Notes under the pieces: generated by a model
What the model was told of the DNA's origin: nothing
The model's input: only the letters and a program-made list of their open reading frames with translations
The model's database searches: none
From: Pseudoduganella armeniaca
GTDB lineage: Bacteria > Pseudomonadota > Gammaproteobacteria > Burkholderiales > Burkholderiaceae_D
NCBI RefSeq assembly: GCF_003028855.1
Contig: NZ_CP028324.1
Location: 4,960,001 to 5,024,000, forward strand
DNA length: 64,000 nt
Reading direction: 5' to 3'
Made by a program: the position numbers and the translations under genes
In this document: one piece after another, positions 26,655 through 34,401 of the stretch
Position numbering within the stretch: position 1 is the first letter of the stretch
How the letters are laid out: each line of letters opens with the position of its first letter

Positions 26655-28043
26655 TCAGTCGCCCTGATAGACCGCCAGGTTACCGGTGTAGTTGCCAAAC
26701 TTGGTGTACATGCCCATCCACGTGAGGCGGATCGCGCCGATGGGACCGTTACGCTGCTTGCCGATAATGATCTCGGCGGTTCCCTTGTCCGGCGAATCGG
26801 GGTTGTAGACCTCGTCGCGGTACAGGAAGATGATCACGTCCGCATCCTGCTCGATAGCGCCGGATTCGCGCAGGTCGGACATCACGGGACGCTTGTTCGG
26901 GCGCTGTTCCAGCGAGCGGTTCAGCTGGGACAGCGCGATCACGGGGCAGTGCAATTCCTTCGCCAGGCCCTTCAGCGAACGCGAGATCTCGGAGATCTCG
27001 GCGGCGCGGTTGTCGCCCGGCTGCGAGCCCTGCATCAGCTGCAGGTAGTCGACGATGATGAGACCGAGCTTGCCACACTGGCGCGCCAGGCGGCGCGCCC
27101 GTGCGCGCATCTCGATCGGGTTCAGCGCCGGCGTCTCGTCGATGTACAGCTGCGCTTCGTTCATCTTCTGGATGGCGTGCGTCAGGCGCGGCCAGTCCTC
27201 GTCGTTCAGCTTGCCCGTACGCAGGCGATGCTGGTCGAGCTGGCCGACCGAGCCCAGCATACGCATCGCCAGCTGGGCGCCGCCCATCTCCATCGAGAAC
27301 ACGGCGACGGGCAGGCCCGCCTCGATCGCGACGTTCTCGCCGATGTTGACGGAAAACGCGGTCTTGCCCATCGACGGACGGCCGGCCACGATGACGAGGT
27401 CGCCCGGCTGCAGGCCGGACGTCATGCGATCGAGGTCGATGAAGCCGGTCGGCACGCCGGTGATCTCGCTGGTGCTTTCGCGGCTGTACAGCTCGTCGAT
27501 ACGCTCGACCACCTGGGTCAACAGGGGCTGCACGGCGGTCCAGCCGGACGAGCCGCGCGATCCCGCTTCGGCGATGGCGAAGATCTTCGACTCCGCCTCG
27601 TCCAGCATCTGCTTGACTTCCTTGCCCTGCGGGCTGAAGGCGTTGCCGGAGATTTCGTCGGCCACGGTGATCAGCTTGCGCAGCACACCGCGGTCGCGCA
27701 CGATCTCGGCGTAGCGGCGGATGTTGGCGGCCGACGGCGTGTTCTGCGCCATGGCGTTCAGGTATTGCAGGCCACCCACTTCGTCGGCCTTGCCCAGCAT
27801 CGTCAGCGCCTCGTAGACGGTGATGACGTCGGCCGGCTTGCCCGCGTTGATCAGGCGCACCATCTGTTCGAAGATGATGCGGTGGTCGTAGCGATAGAAA
27901 TCCTCCGCGTTCATGAAGTCGGCGATGCGGTCCCACGCGGCGTTATCGCGCAGCAGGCCGCCGATGACGGACTGTTCTGCCTCGATGGAATGCGGCGGGA
28001 TGCGTAGGGAGTCGACTTGCGGGTCGGATGGGGCGGCGTTCAT
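26655..28043 (-). CDS. dnaB: Replicative DNA helicase DnaB
   Basis: A 462-residue hexameric helicase that unwinds DNA ahead of the replication fork. N-terminal DnaG-interacting domain (about 10-150; PPHSIEAEQSVIGGLL) and RecA-like motor with Walker A GRPSMGKTAF and Walker B LGLIIVDYLQLM. Length and motifs are normal and no intein is present. It follows the rpsF-priB-rpsR-rplI operon but is separated from it by a terminator at 28160-28183. Confidence 0.97.
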   Translation of the reverse strand: MNAAPSDPQVDSLRIPPHSIEAEQSVIGGLLRDNAAWDRIADFMNAEDFYRYDHRIIFEQMVRLINAGKPADVITVYEALTMLGKADEVGGLQYLNAMAQNTPSAANIRRYAEIVRDRGVLRKLITVADEISGNAFSPQGKEVKQMLDEAESKIFAIAEAGSRGSSGWTAVQPLLTQVVERIDELYSRESTSEITGVPTGFIDLDRMTSGLQPGDLVIVAGRPSMGKTAFSVNIGENVAIEAGLPVAVFSMEMGGAQLAMRMLGSVGQLDQHRLRTGKLNDEDWPRLTHAIQKMNEAQLYIDETPALNPIEMRARARRLARQCGKLGLIIVDYLQLMQGSQPGDNRAAEISEISRSLKGLAKELHCPVIALSQLNRSLEQRPNKRPVMSDLRESGAIEQDADVIIFLYRDEVYNPDSPDKGTAEIIIGKQRNGPIGAIRLTWMGMYTKFGNYTGNLAVYQGD

Positions 28044-28159
28044 GGCGCGAATTATACCTGCTTCGGGTTTGCGAAGTTCATTAAAGAAAGGCCGACAAGG
28101 CCTGCAAACGTTGCATTTTCAACGCTTTGCGGACAATGCTGCCATCTTCACAATGCAAT

Positions 28160-28183
28160 AAAAAAGCCGGGCGAACCCGGCTT
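28160..28183 (-). terminator. Rho-independent terminator of the rpsF operon
   Basis: GCCGGG (28166-28171), loop CGAA, CCCGGC (28176-28181). On the minus strand the stem is followed by T residues (A-run 28160-28165 on the plus strand). It lies about 50 bases after the rplI stop. Confidence 0.88.
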
Positions 28184-28231
28184 CTTCAAAAGCTAAGACA
28201 GTCTGACGTGGAATAAATTCCCGGCGTCGAC

Positions 28232-28684
28232 TTAGGCTGCTTCGCCCACGACGGCCACGGTCACTTCGACCACGACGTCGGTGTGCAGCGACACGGAGAC
28301 AGGGTGCTCGCCGGTCGTCTTCAGCGGGCCGGTCGGCATGCGCACGGCTGCTTTTTCGACAGCGAAACCAGCCTTCGTCAGCGCTTCGGCGATGTCGTAG
28401 TTGGTCACGGAACCGAACAGGCGGCCGTCGACGCCGGCCTTCTGCGACACGGTCACGGTCATGCCGTTCAGCTTTTCGCCTTGGCCTTGTGCGGCAGCCA
28501 GCTTTTCAGCGGCGGCTTTTTCCAGTTCGGCGCGCTTGGCTTCGAACTCGGCCACGGCAGCCGTCGTGGCACGACGTGCCAGCTTTTGCGGGATCAGGAA
28601 GTTACGTGCGTAGCCGTCCTTGACCTTCACGACGTCGCCCAGGTTGCCGACGTTGATGACTTTTTCCAACAGAATGATTTGCAT
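28232..28684 (-). CDS. rplI: 50S ribosomal protein L9
   Basis: A 150-residue L9: N-terminal RNA-binding domain (MQIILLEKVINVGNLGDVVKVKDGYARNFLIP signature start), long connecting helix (FEAKRAELEKAAAEKLA) and C-terminal domain. It is the last gene of the rpsF-priB-rpsR-rplI operon, 30 bases after rpsR. Confidence 0.97.
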   Translation of the reverse strand: MQIILLEKVINVGNLGDVVKVKDGYARNFLIPQKLARRATTAAVAEFEAKRAELEKAAAEKLAAAQGQGEKLNGMTVTVSQKAGVDGRLFGSVTNYDIAEALTKAGFAVEKAAVRMPTGPLKTTGEHPVSVSLHTDVVVEVTVAVVGEAA

Positions 28685-28714
28685 AGTTCTCTCCAGGATC
28701 TATCTGAACCGCAA

Positions 28715-29005
28715 TTAAGCGTGGTGCAGATCGGTGTAAGGCAGCAGGGCCAGGTAGCGGGCGCGCTTGATGGCGGTGTCGACTTGACGCTGGTAGTGCG
28801 CCTTCGTGCCGGTCAGGCGTGCTGGCATGATCTTGCCGTTTTCCTGGATGAAATCTTTCAGCGTGTCTACGTCTTTGTAGTCCACTTGCTCAACGCCAGC
28901 GGCGGTGAAGCGGCAGAACTTCTTGCGCTTGAACAGAGGATTTTGCTGTTTGCGCTTCTCTTTCAGCTTTGCTTTGTTTTTGTCGAACTTTTTACCGAAT
29001 GCCAT
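28715..29005 (-). CDS. rpsR: 30S ribosomal protein S18
   Basis: A 96-residue S18 with a basic N-terminal extension (FDKNKAKLKEKRKQQNPLF) common in Burkholderiales, then the core with KRKKFCRFT and the conserved LTGTKAHYQRQVDTAIKRAR. It starts one base after the priB stop, so translation is tightly coupled. Confidence 0.97.
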   Translation of the reverse strand: MAFGKKFDKNKAKLKEKRKQQNPLFKRKKFCRFTAAGVEQVDYKDVDTLKDFIQENGKIMPARLTGTKAHYQRQVDTAIKRARYLALLPYTDLHHA

Positions 29006-29006
29006 T

Positions 29007-29327
29007 TTAGGCTCCTGTATCTAAATGTTGTGCTGTCGTGACAGCACGGAAATCAATGATGTGAAATACCAGGCTCTTGCTGTGGCGGTTCTTCTTGGCC
29101 AGGAATCCCGTGAACTCGTACGTGCCTCCCAGTGGCGCCGCGCTGAAGCGGTTGGAGATCTCGCCTGCGGCTACCGCGGCAATCTCGAACTCGGTCAGGC
29201 GGGCAATGCCGGCTTCCATCTGCTGCGAACTGTGCTGCAATACTGCATTCACGAGTGGCAGACCGGCTGGCGTGTATCGCAACACTTCCCGCTCGGTGAT
29301 GAGGCCGACAAACTGGAGCTGGTTCAG
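29007..29327 (-). CDS. priB: Primosomal replication protein N, PriB (probable CTG start)
   Basis: A single OB-fold ssDNA-binding protein of replication restart, 106 residues from the proposed start. Core signatures: FVGLITER, YTPAGLPLVNAVLQHSSQQ, GTYEFTGFLAKKN, SLVFHIIDF. The family N-terminus (NQLQFVGLITERE) is in frame upstream of the first GTG (29285), and no ATG, GTG or TTG precedes it before an in-frame TGA. CTG at 29325-29327 with GGGAG five bases upstream is therefore the likely start. The gene sits between rpsF and rpsR in the usual operon. Confidence 0.9.
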   Translation of the reverse strand: MNQLQFVGLITEREVLRYTPAGLPLVNAVLQHSSQQMEAGIARLTEFEIAAVAAGEISNRFSAAPLGGTYEFTGFLAKKNRHSKSLVFHIIDFRAVTTAQHLDTGA

Positions 29328-29360
29328 CGAAACTCCCGATCAATACTTACGCCGACGAAC

Positions 29361-29750
29361 TTAAGCTGCAGCGGCTGCAGGAGCGGCTGCTGGTGCTTCG
29401 GCGCGGTGGCTCTTGGCCGCGTCTTCACGCTGGACCGACTTCATCATCGGCGAAGGAGCGGTTTCCGCTTTCTTCATCTTGACGGTCAGGTGACGCAGCA
29501 CGGCATCATTGAATTTGAACGCGGTTTCCAGTTCGACCAGGGTTTCGTTGTCGCACTCGATGTTCATGCAGATGTAGTGTGCCTTGGCCAGTTTCTGGAT
29601 CGAGTACGCCATCTGACGGCGGCCCCAATCTTCCACGCGGTGCACGTTACCGCCGCGCGAGGTCACGCTGGCTTTGTAACGTTCGATCATCGCGGGCACT
29701 TGCTCGCTTTGGTCCGGATGGACGATAAATACGATTTCATAGTGACGCAT
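29361..29750 (-). CDS. rpsF: 30S ribosomal protein S6
   Basis: A 129-residue S6: MRHYEIVFIVHPDQSEQVPAMIERY start, conserved VHRVEDWGRRQMAYSI and KAHYICMNIECD, and a low-complexity tail rich in Ala. It is the first gene of the rpsF-priB-rpsR-rplI operon; its promoter must lie in the 380-bp gap shared with lexA. Confidence 0.97.
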   Translation of the reverse strand: MRHYEIVFIVHPDQSEQVPAMIERYKASVTSRGGNVHRVEDWGRRQMAYSIQKLAKAHYICMNIECDNETLVELETAFKFNDAVLRHLTVKMKKAETAPSPMMKSVQREDAAKSHRAEAPAAAPAAAAA

Positions 29751-29900
29751 GCAAACTCCCTTAAGGACTGTTGATAGCCCACCCCGGCGTCAAGACGGGT
29801 GTGGGAAGAGGTAAGCCCGCGACTATATCAGCATTTCAACGAGAAATCCAGCGCCCGCGCAGGTCGCGACCGCGCGATGTCGGCTGCCCGAACCCCACGA

Positions 29901-30020
29901 CTGGGTGAGGCGTTGGGGACTGTCCCCGCATGGGGAGCGCAGCGGGGAATTCGCGGAGCATCGCTTCGCGCCCGCGCAGCGGTGCCGGCCTACGAGCCGG
30001 CACCATGGCCCCGGTTTTCA
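29901..30020. repeat. Diverged copy of the ~130-bp palindromic intergenic element
   Basis: Within the 380-bp rpsF-lexA gap. The order GNGCAGCGGGGAATTCGCGGAGCA, a short hairpin (GGAGCATCGCTTCGCG), GCCCGCGCAGCGG, then the hairpin GTGCCGG-CCTACGAG-CCGGCAC parallels the elements at 37899-38033 and 45021-45151. The 20-bp terminal repeats of those copies are not recognisable; instead GGGGACTGTCCCC lies at its left end. Boundaries are approximate. The rest of the gap (29751-29900, 30021-30087) shows only promoter-like AT-rich sequence before lexA. Confidence 0.6.
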
Positions 30021-30087
30021 CCGCACAGTGCCCGAAGTCGCAAATATTTCGCCCAAAACAACAATTTCCCTTGCAATCCCCCGAACA

Positions 30088-30120
30088 CTGTACAAAAATA
30101 CAGACTGTCTATATAAACAG
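30088..30120 (+). promoter_or_regulatory. Two LexA (SOS) boxes upstream of lexA
   Basis: CTGTACAAAAATACAG at 30088-30103 and CTGTCTATATAAACAG at 30105-30120 both fit CTGT-N8-ACAG. They are 17 bp apart centre to centre and end 11 bases before the lexA ATG, so lexA is autoregulated. Confidence 0.95.
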
Positions 30121-30131
30121 CCCAAAGCACC

Positions 30132-30797
30132 ATGATCAAGCTCACCGCAAGACAGGAACAAATTCTCAATCTGATCAGGGATGCCATCGAGAACACCGGC
30201 TTCCCCCCGACCCGCGCGGAAATCGCGGCCGAGCTGGGCTTCAAATCCGCCAACGCGGCCGAAGAGCACCTGAAGGCGCTCGCGCGCAAGGGTGCCATCG
30301 AGATCACCGCCGGCACCTCGCGCGGCATCCGGCTGCTGGGCGAACGCCCGGCCCCGGCGGCGGCGAAGCCGGCCGACCTGGGCCCGATGCCGCAAGTCCC
30401 GGCCGGCATGCTGATGTCGCTGCCGCTGATCGGCCGCGTGGCGGCCGGCTCGCCCATCCTGGCGCAGGAAAACCTGGAGACGAGCTACAGCGTCGACCCG
30501 GCCCTGTTCTCGGCCAAGCCCGATTTCCTCCTGAAGGTGCGCGGCGAATCGATGCGCGACATCGGCATCATGGACGGCGACCTGCTGGCCGTGAAGAAGG
30601 TGGACAGCGCCAAGAACGGCCAGATCGTCGTGGCCCGCATCGGCAGCGAAGTGACGGTGAAGCGCTACCGCCGTACCGGCTCGACCGTCGAGCTGCTGCC
30701 GGAAAACCCGGACTTCAAGGTCATCACCGTCGATCCGGAGACCGACGAATTCGCGCTGGAAGGCCTGGCGGTCGGATTGCTGCGGACCTGGCACTAA
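30132..30797 (+). CDS. lexA: SOS repressor LexA
   Basis: A 221-residue repressor: winged-helix DNA-binding domain (about 1-70; MIKLTARQEQILNLI, PPTRAEIAAELGF), linker, and the S24-type protease domain. Self-cleavage site Ala-Gly is in GRVAAGSP; catalytic Ser in GESMRDIGI and catalytic Lys in EVTVKRYRR. RecA-stimulated self-cleavage lifts repression of DNA-repair genes. Two tandem SOS boxes precede it. No dinB or sulA-like partner follows. Confidence 0.97.
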   Translation: MIKLTARQEQILNLIRDAIENTGFPPTRAEIAAELGFKSANAAEEHLKALARKGAIEITAGTSRGIRLLGERPAPAAAKPADLGPMPQVPAGMLMSLPLIGRVAAGSPILAQENLETSYSVDPALFSAKPDFLLKVRGESMRDIGIMDGDLLAVKKVDSAKNGQIVVARIGSEVTVKRYRRTGSTVELLPENPDFKVITVDPETDEFALEGLAVGLLRTWH

Positions 30798-30873
30798 AGT
30801 AGTGCCGCTGGCGTCTGTCCCCGCAGGGGACTGCCGCCGAAGTTCGCATGCGTCCCGCCGGCTGATCTCGCGC

Positions 30874-30969
30874 TTGGGGTCTGTCCCTCGGGGACTGACC
30901 CCGGTTTCCCAAGTTGTCGTCGCTGCTCGCGATATAAACCGGGGTCAGTCCCGAAGGGACAGACCCCAA
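30874..30969. repeat. Paired-hairpin intergenic repeat, GGGTCTGTCCC type (copy 2)
   Basis: Left arm TTGGGGTCTGTCCCTCGG... and right arm ...GGGACAGACCCCAA form an outer inverted repeat of about 32 bases, each arm also folding on itself. It closely matches copy 1 (1765-1858) and again lies between convergent genes (lexA and the Cys/Met enzyme). A smaller hairpin GTCCCC-GCA-GGGGAC lies at 30817-30831. Confidence 0.8.
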
Positions 30970-30973
30970 CCCA

Positions 30974-32215
30974 TCAAACGTCCAGCGCCGCCCGGAAATC
31001 CTCCACCAGGTCAGCCGTATCCTCGATCCCCACCGACACCCGGATCAACGACTCGGCAATCCCCATCGACGCCCGCCGCTCGGCACCCATCTCATAGAAA
31101 ATCGTGTGCGCCACGGGAATCACCAAGGTGCGCGTATCGCCCAGGTTGGAAGCCGGCACGGCAATTTTCAAACGGTTCAGGTAGTCGAAGCAGTCGATCC
31201 CATCCCGCAGCTCAAAACTGAGCAGCGACCCGTACGCCTTGAACAGCTCGCTGGCGATGCCATGCTGCGGATGCGATGGCAGGCCAGGATAATGCACCGC
31301 CGCCACGCGCGGATCGGCTACCAGCATCTCCGCCAGCGCCTTCGCATTGGCGCAGGTACGCTCCATGCGCAGCGCCAGCGTCTCCGCACCCACGGCGATA
31401 TGGTGCGCCGCTTCCGGACCGAGCGAGGCGCCGAAGTCGCGCAAACCCTTGGCACGCACCTGCGTGATGCCCCACATCGGTTGCGGCGCCTTCTTGTAGC
31501 TCTCGAGGATGTTCGGGAAGCGGCCCCAGTCGTACACGCCGGTATCGGTCAGCGCGCCGCCCAGCGCACTGCCATGGCCGCCGATCGACTTCGTCAGCGA
31601 GTTGACGACCAGGCCGGCGCCCACGGCCTTCGGCTGGAACAGGTATGGCGTCGTCATCGTGTTGTCGACGATGTACAGGATGCCCCGCTCGGCGCACAGC
31701 GCGCCGATGCGCGCCAGGTCGGCGATCTGCGTGCGCGGATTGGCGATCGTCTCGACAAAGACGATGCGGGTATTGTCCTTCAGCGCCGCCGCCACGTTGG
31801 CAACGTCGGTCGCGTCGACGAAATCGACGCCGACGCCCTGCCCCGCCACCGTCTGCCACAACGAATTGGTGTTCCCGAACAGGAACGACGACGACACCAC
31901 GTGGTCGCCCGCCCGCAGCAGCGCCTGGAACACGGCACCGATGGCCGCCATGCCGGTGGCAAAGCACAAGGTGGCGATGCCGCCTTCCATCTTGGTCACC
32001 TTCTCTTCCAGCGCCGACACGGTCGGGTTGCCCTGGCGGCCGTAGCGGAAGCCCGGCTCGCGGCCCTGGAAGACGGAAACGAGCTGGCGCGCGTCCGTAT
32101 AGCCGAACGCCACGGAAGTATGGACGGGCTTGTGCAGCGAGCCGTGCTCGATGGGCTTCTGGCGGTCGCCGTGCAGGATCGTCGTCGTGAAGCCGTAGGT
32201 TTTTTTATCGGTCAT
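30974..32215 (-). CDS. Cystathionine gamma-synthase family PLP enzyme
   Basis: A 413-residue Cys/Met-metabolism PLP-dependent enzyme. The PLP Lys is in NSLTKSIGGHG; other family marks are GFRYGRQGNPTVSALE, CFATGMAAIGAV, and FVETIANPRTQIADL. It could be cystathionine gamma-synthase, an O-acylhomoserine sulfhydrylase or methionine gamma-lyase; sequence alone does not decide. The ATG at 32215 (MTDKKTYGFTT) is the family start; longer in-frame extension to 32575 runs into purF and is rejected. Convergent with lexA and in line with purF. Confidence 0.88.
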   Translation of the reverse strand: MTDKKTYGFTTTILHGDRQKPIEHGSLHKPVHTSVAFGYTDARQLVSVFQGREPGFRYGRQGNPTVSALEEKVTKMEGGIATLCFATGMAAIGAVFQALLRAGDHVVSSSFLFGNTNSLWQTVAGQGVGVDFVDATDVANVAAALKDNTRIVFVETIANPRTQIADLARIGALCAERGILYIVDNTMTTPYLFQPKAVGAGLVVNSLTKSIGGHGSALGGALTDTGVYDWGRFPNILESYKKAPQPMWGITQVRAKGLRDFGASLGPEAAHHIAVGAETLALRMERTCANAKALAEMLVADPRVAAVHYPGLPSHPQHGIASELFKAYGSLLSFELRDGIDCFDYLNRLKIAVPASNLGDTRTLVIPVAHTIFYEMGAERRASMGIAESLIRVSVGIEDTADLVEDFRAALDV

Positions 32216-32225
32216 GTCAGCAGAA

Positions 32226-32290
32226 TCCGGGACTGTCCCGGATTTTTTGAAGTAGGCGGTCAGAAAAGTCCGGGACTGTCCCCGATTTTT
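32226..32290. repeat. Direct repeat of CCGGGACTGTCCCGG hairpin-plus-T units
   Basis: Two near-identical units, TCCGGGACTGTCCCGGATTTTTT (about 32226-32248, described by its parts CCGGGA-CTG-TCCCGG and a T-run) and GTCCGGGACTGTCCCCGATTTTT near 32268-32290. Each folds into a hairpin with a plus-strand T-run, yet no plus-strand gene ends here. They lie in the leader of the Cys/Met enzyme gene on the other strand. Confidence 0.7.
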
Positions 32291-32296
32291 GGAAAT

Positions 32297-32318
32297 AAAA
32301 AAGGCCCCGCTGGGGGCC
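32297..32318 (-). terminator. Rho-independent terminator of the folC-purF transcript
   Basis: On the minus strand GGCCCC-loop-GGGGCC (32303-32308 and 32313-32318) is followed by a U-run (A-run 32297-32302 on plus). It lies 8 bases past the purF stop. Confidence 0.85.
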
Positions 32319-32325
32319 CTTTGCG

Positions 32326-33849
32326 TTACGCCTCGGTCGTCGCGGCGTTCAGGTTCAGCTGCGTGCGCGCGGCGTCCTCGACCACTTTCGCTTTCGGATT
32401 GTGGCGCGCGTGCTCGATGCGGTCCAGGTATTCCGGCGACACGTCGCCCGTCACGTAGACGCCGTCGAAGCAGGATGCCTCGAAGTGCTTCAGCGCCGGA
32501 TTGACGTCGGCGATGGCCTTCTTCAGGTCGTTCAGGTCCTGGTACACCAGCGCATCGGCCGTGATCTCGCGGCACACTTCTTCCGTGGTGCGGCCGTGGG
32601 CGATCAGCTCATCGCGGGTCGGCATGTCGATGCCGTACACGTTCGGGTACAACACCGGCGGCGCGGCGGAGGCGAAGATGACCTTCTTGGCACCGGAATC
32701 GCGCGCCATCTGCACAATCTCGCGGCTGGTCGTGCCGCGCACGATGGAATCGTCCACCAGCAGCACGTTCTTGCCCTTGAACTCGTCGCCGATGGCGTTC
32801 AGCTTCTGGCGCACGGATTTCTTGCGCAGGCCCTGGCCCGGCATGATGAAGGTGCGGCCGATGTAGCGGTTCTTGATGAAGCCTTCGCGGTATTCCTTGC
32901 CCAGGCGCAGTGCCAGCTGGATCGCGGCGGGGCGCGACGAGTCCGGGATCGGCATGACGACGTCGATGTCGTCGGCCAGGCCTTCGCGCTTGATCTTCTC
33001 GGCCAGGTATTCGCCCATCTTCAGGCGCGTGCTGTAGACGGAGGCGCCGTCGATGACGGAGTCCGGCCGCGCCAAGTAGACATACTCGAACACGCACGGG
33101 TTCAGCGATGGGTTGTCGGCGCAGATGCGGCTGTGCAGCTGGTGGTTGGCGTCGATGAACACGGCTTCGCCCGGCGCGATGTCGCGCACGAAGCGGAAGC
33201 CCATGCCTTCCAGCGCCACCGATTCGGAGGCGATCAGGTACTCGGAGCCTTGCTCGGACTCGTTCACGCCCAGGCACAGCGGGCGGATGCCGAACGGGTC
33301 GCGGAAGCCCAGCATGCCGACGCCGGCGATCTGTGCCACGGCCGCATAGCCGCCGCGCACGCGGCGGTTCAGCGCCGTGACAGCCTGGAAGATCGTATCC
33401 GGATCGATCGAGTAACCCGTCGTCGCCTTCTGGATCTCGTGTGCCAGCACGTTCAGCAGCACTTCCGAATCGGAATCCGTGTTGATGTGGCGGCGATCGT
33501 TCTCGAACATCTCTTTCTTGAGCTGTTCCCAGTTGGTCAGGTTGCCGTTGTGCGCCAAGGTGATGCCGAACGGCGCGTTGACGTAGAACGGCTGCGCTTC
33601 CTCTTCCGACGACGAACCGGCGGTGGGATAGCGGCAGTGACCGATACCGGTATTGCCCATCAGCGAACGCATATTGCGGGTACGGAAGACGTCGCGCACC
33701 AGGCCGTTGGCCTTGTGCATCGAGAACATGCTGCTGTGATTGGTCGCGATACCGGCCGCGTCCTGGCCGCGGTGCTGCAACAGCAGCAGCGCGTCATACA
33801 GCAGCTGATTGACGGGTTGATGGGAGACGACGCCGACGATGCCACACAT
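32326..33849 (-). CDS. purF: Amidophosphoribosyltransferase
   Basis: A 507-residue first enzyme of purine synthesis: PRPP plus glutamine to 5-phosphoribosylamine. The N-terminal Cys nucleophile is exposed after Met removal (MCGIVGVVSHQP), giving the Ntn glutaminase domain (to about 230); the PRPP site is VLLVDDSIVRGTTSRE. No Fe-S cysteine set or propeptide, as in the E. coli type. Last gene of the accD-folC-SPOR-cvpA-purF run, 38 bases after cvpA. Confidence 0.96.
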   Translation of the reverse strand: MCGIVGVVSHQPVNQLLYDALLLLQHRGQDAAGIATNHSSMFSMHKANGLVRDVFRTRNMRSLMGNTGIGHCRYPTAGSSSEEEAQPFYVNAPFGITLAHNGNLTNWEQLKKEMFENDRRHINTDSDSEVLLNVLAHEIQKATTGYSIDPDTIFQAVTALNRRVRGGYAAVAQIAGVGMLGFRDPFGIRPLCLGVNESEQGSEYLIASESVALEGMGFRFVRDIAPGEAVFIDANHQLHSRICADNPSLNPCVFEYVYLARPDSVIDGASVYSTRLKMGEYLAEKIKREGLADDIDVVMPIPDSSRPAAIQLALRLGKEYREGFIKNRYIGRTFIMPGQGLRKKSVRQKLNAIGDEFKGKNVLLVDDSIVRGTTSREIVQMARDSGAKKVIFASAAPPVLYPNVYGIDMPTRDELIAHGRTTEEVCREITADALVYQDLNDLKKAIADVNPALKHFEASCFDGVYVTGDVSPEYLDRIEHARHNPKAKVVEDAARTQLNLNAATTEA

Positions 33850-33887
33850 ACTGTGCTCCTGGATTGGGTGCTACGGATTTAAGAAAT

Positions 33888-34376
33888 CTAAAATTGCACG
33901 TGCTGCGCGACGGCAGCGGGCAGAAAGGGTTTCACGGTGCGGGCGCCGCTCTCGGCCAGGGGGCTGAGCAGCGCTTGCCGCCAGAAATCCTGCTGGGGGA
34001 TCGACGTCATGCCGCACAATATGACGGCGGCCAGCACGATCACAAGCCCCCGTCCCAAGCCGAACAGGCCGCCCAGGCCACGGTCCGCCAGGGTCAGGCC
34101 ACCGGCCTCGACCAGCGCTGCGATCGCCATCGACAGCAAGCCCATCAGGATGCGCACACCGATGAACAATGCGATAAAGGCCACGATCAGCCGCACCACC
34201 TCGCCGGGGATCATGTCCGGCAGCAGCGCGGCCAGCGCCGCGCTGTACGTATTGGCCACGACGAAGGCGACGATCCAGCCCAGCAGCGACAGCATCTCCT
34301 TGACCAGCCCCCGCAGCATGCTGACGATGACGGAAGCGCCCAGCACGAACAGCACGAGGTAATCGAAAATCGTCAC
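33888..34376 (-). CDS. cvpA: CvpA family membrane protein
   Basis: A 162-residue membrane protein with about four hydrophobic segments; typical opening MTIFDYLVLFVLGASVIVSMLRG and LLSLLGWIVAFVVANTYS. CvpA proteins lie before purF in many proteobacteria and are needed for colicin V production and envelope stress tolerance; the biochemical role is unsettled. It lies between the SPOR gene (25 bases) and purF (38 bases). Confidence 0.93.
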   Translation of the reverse strand: MTIFDYLVLFVLGASVIVSMLRGLVKEMLSLLGWIVAFVVANTYSAALAALLPDMIPGEVVRLIVAFIALFIGVRILMGLLSMAIAALVEAGGLTLADRGLGGLFGLGRGLVIVLAAVILCGMTSIPQQDFWRQALLSPLAESGARTVKPFLPAAVAQHVQF

Positions 34377-34401
34377 GTTGCCGCGTCAGCCAAGGCAGGG
34401 A

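Noticed and set aside
29007..29285. priB starting at GTG 29285
   Set aside because: It would remove the conserved OB-fold N-terminal strand NQLQFVGLITERE that is in frame upstream.
32216..32575. N-terminal extension of the Cys/Met enzyme into purF
   Set aside because: It would overlap purF and cross the purF terminator; the family start is at 32215.
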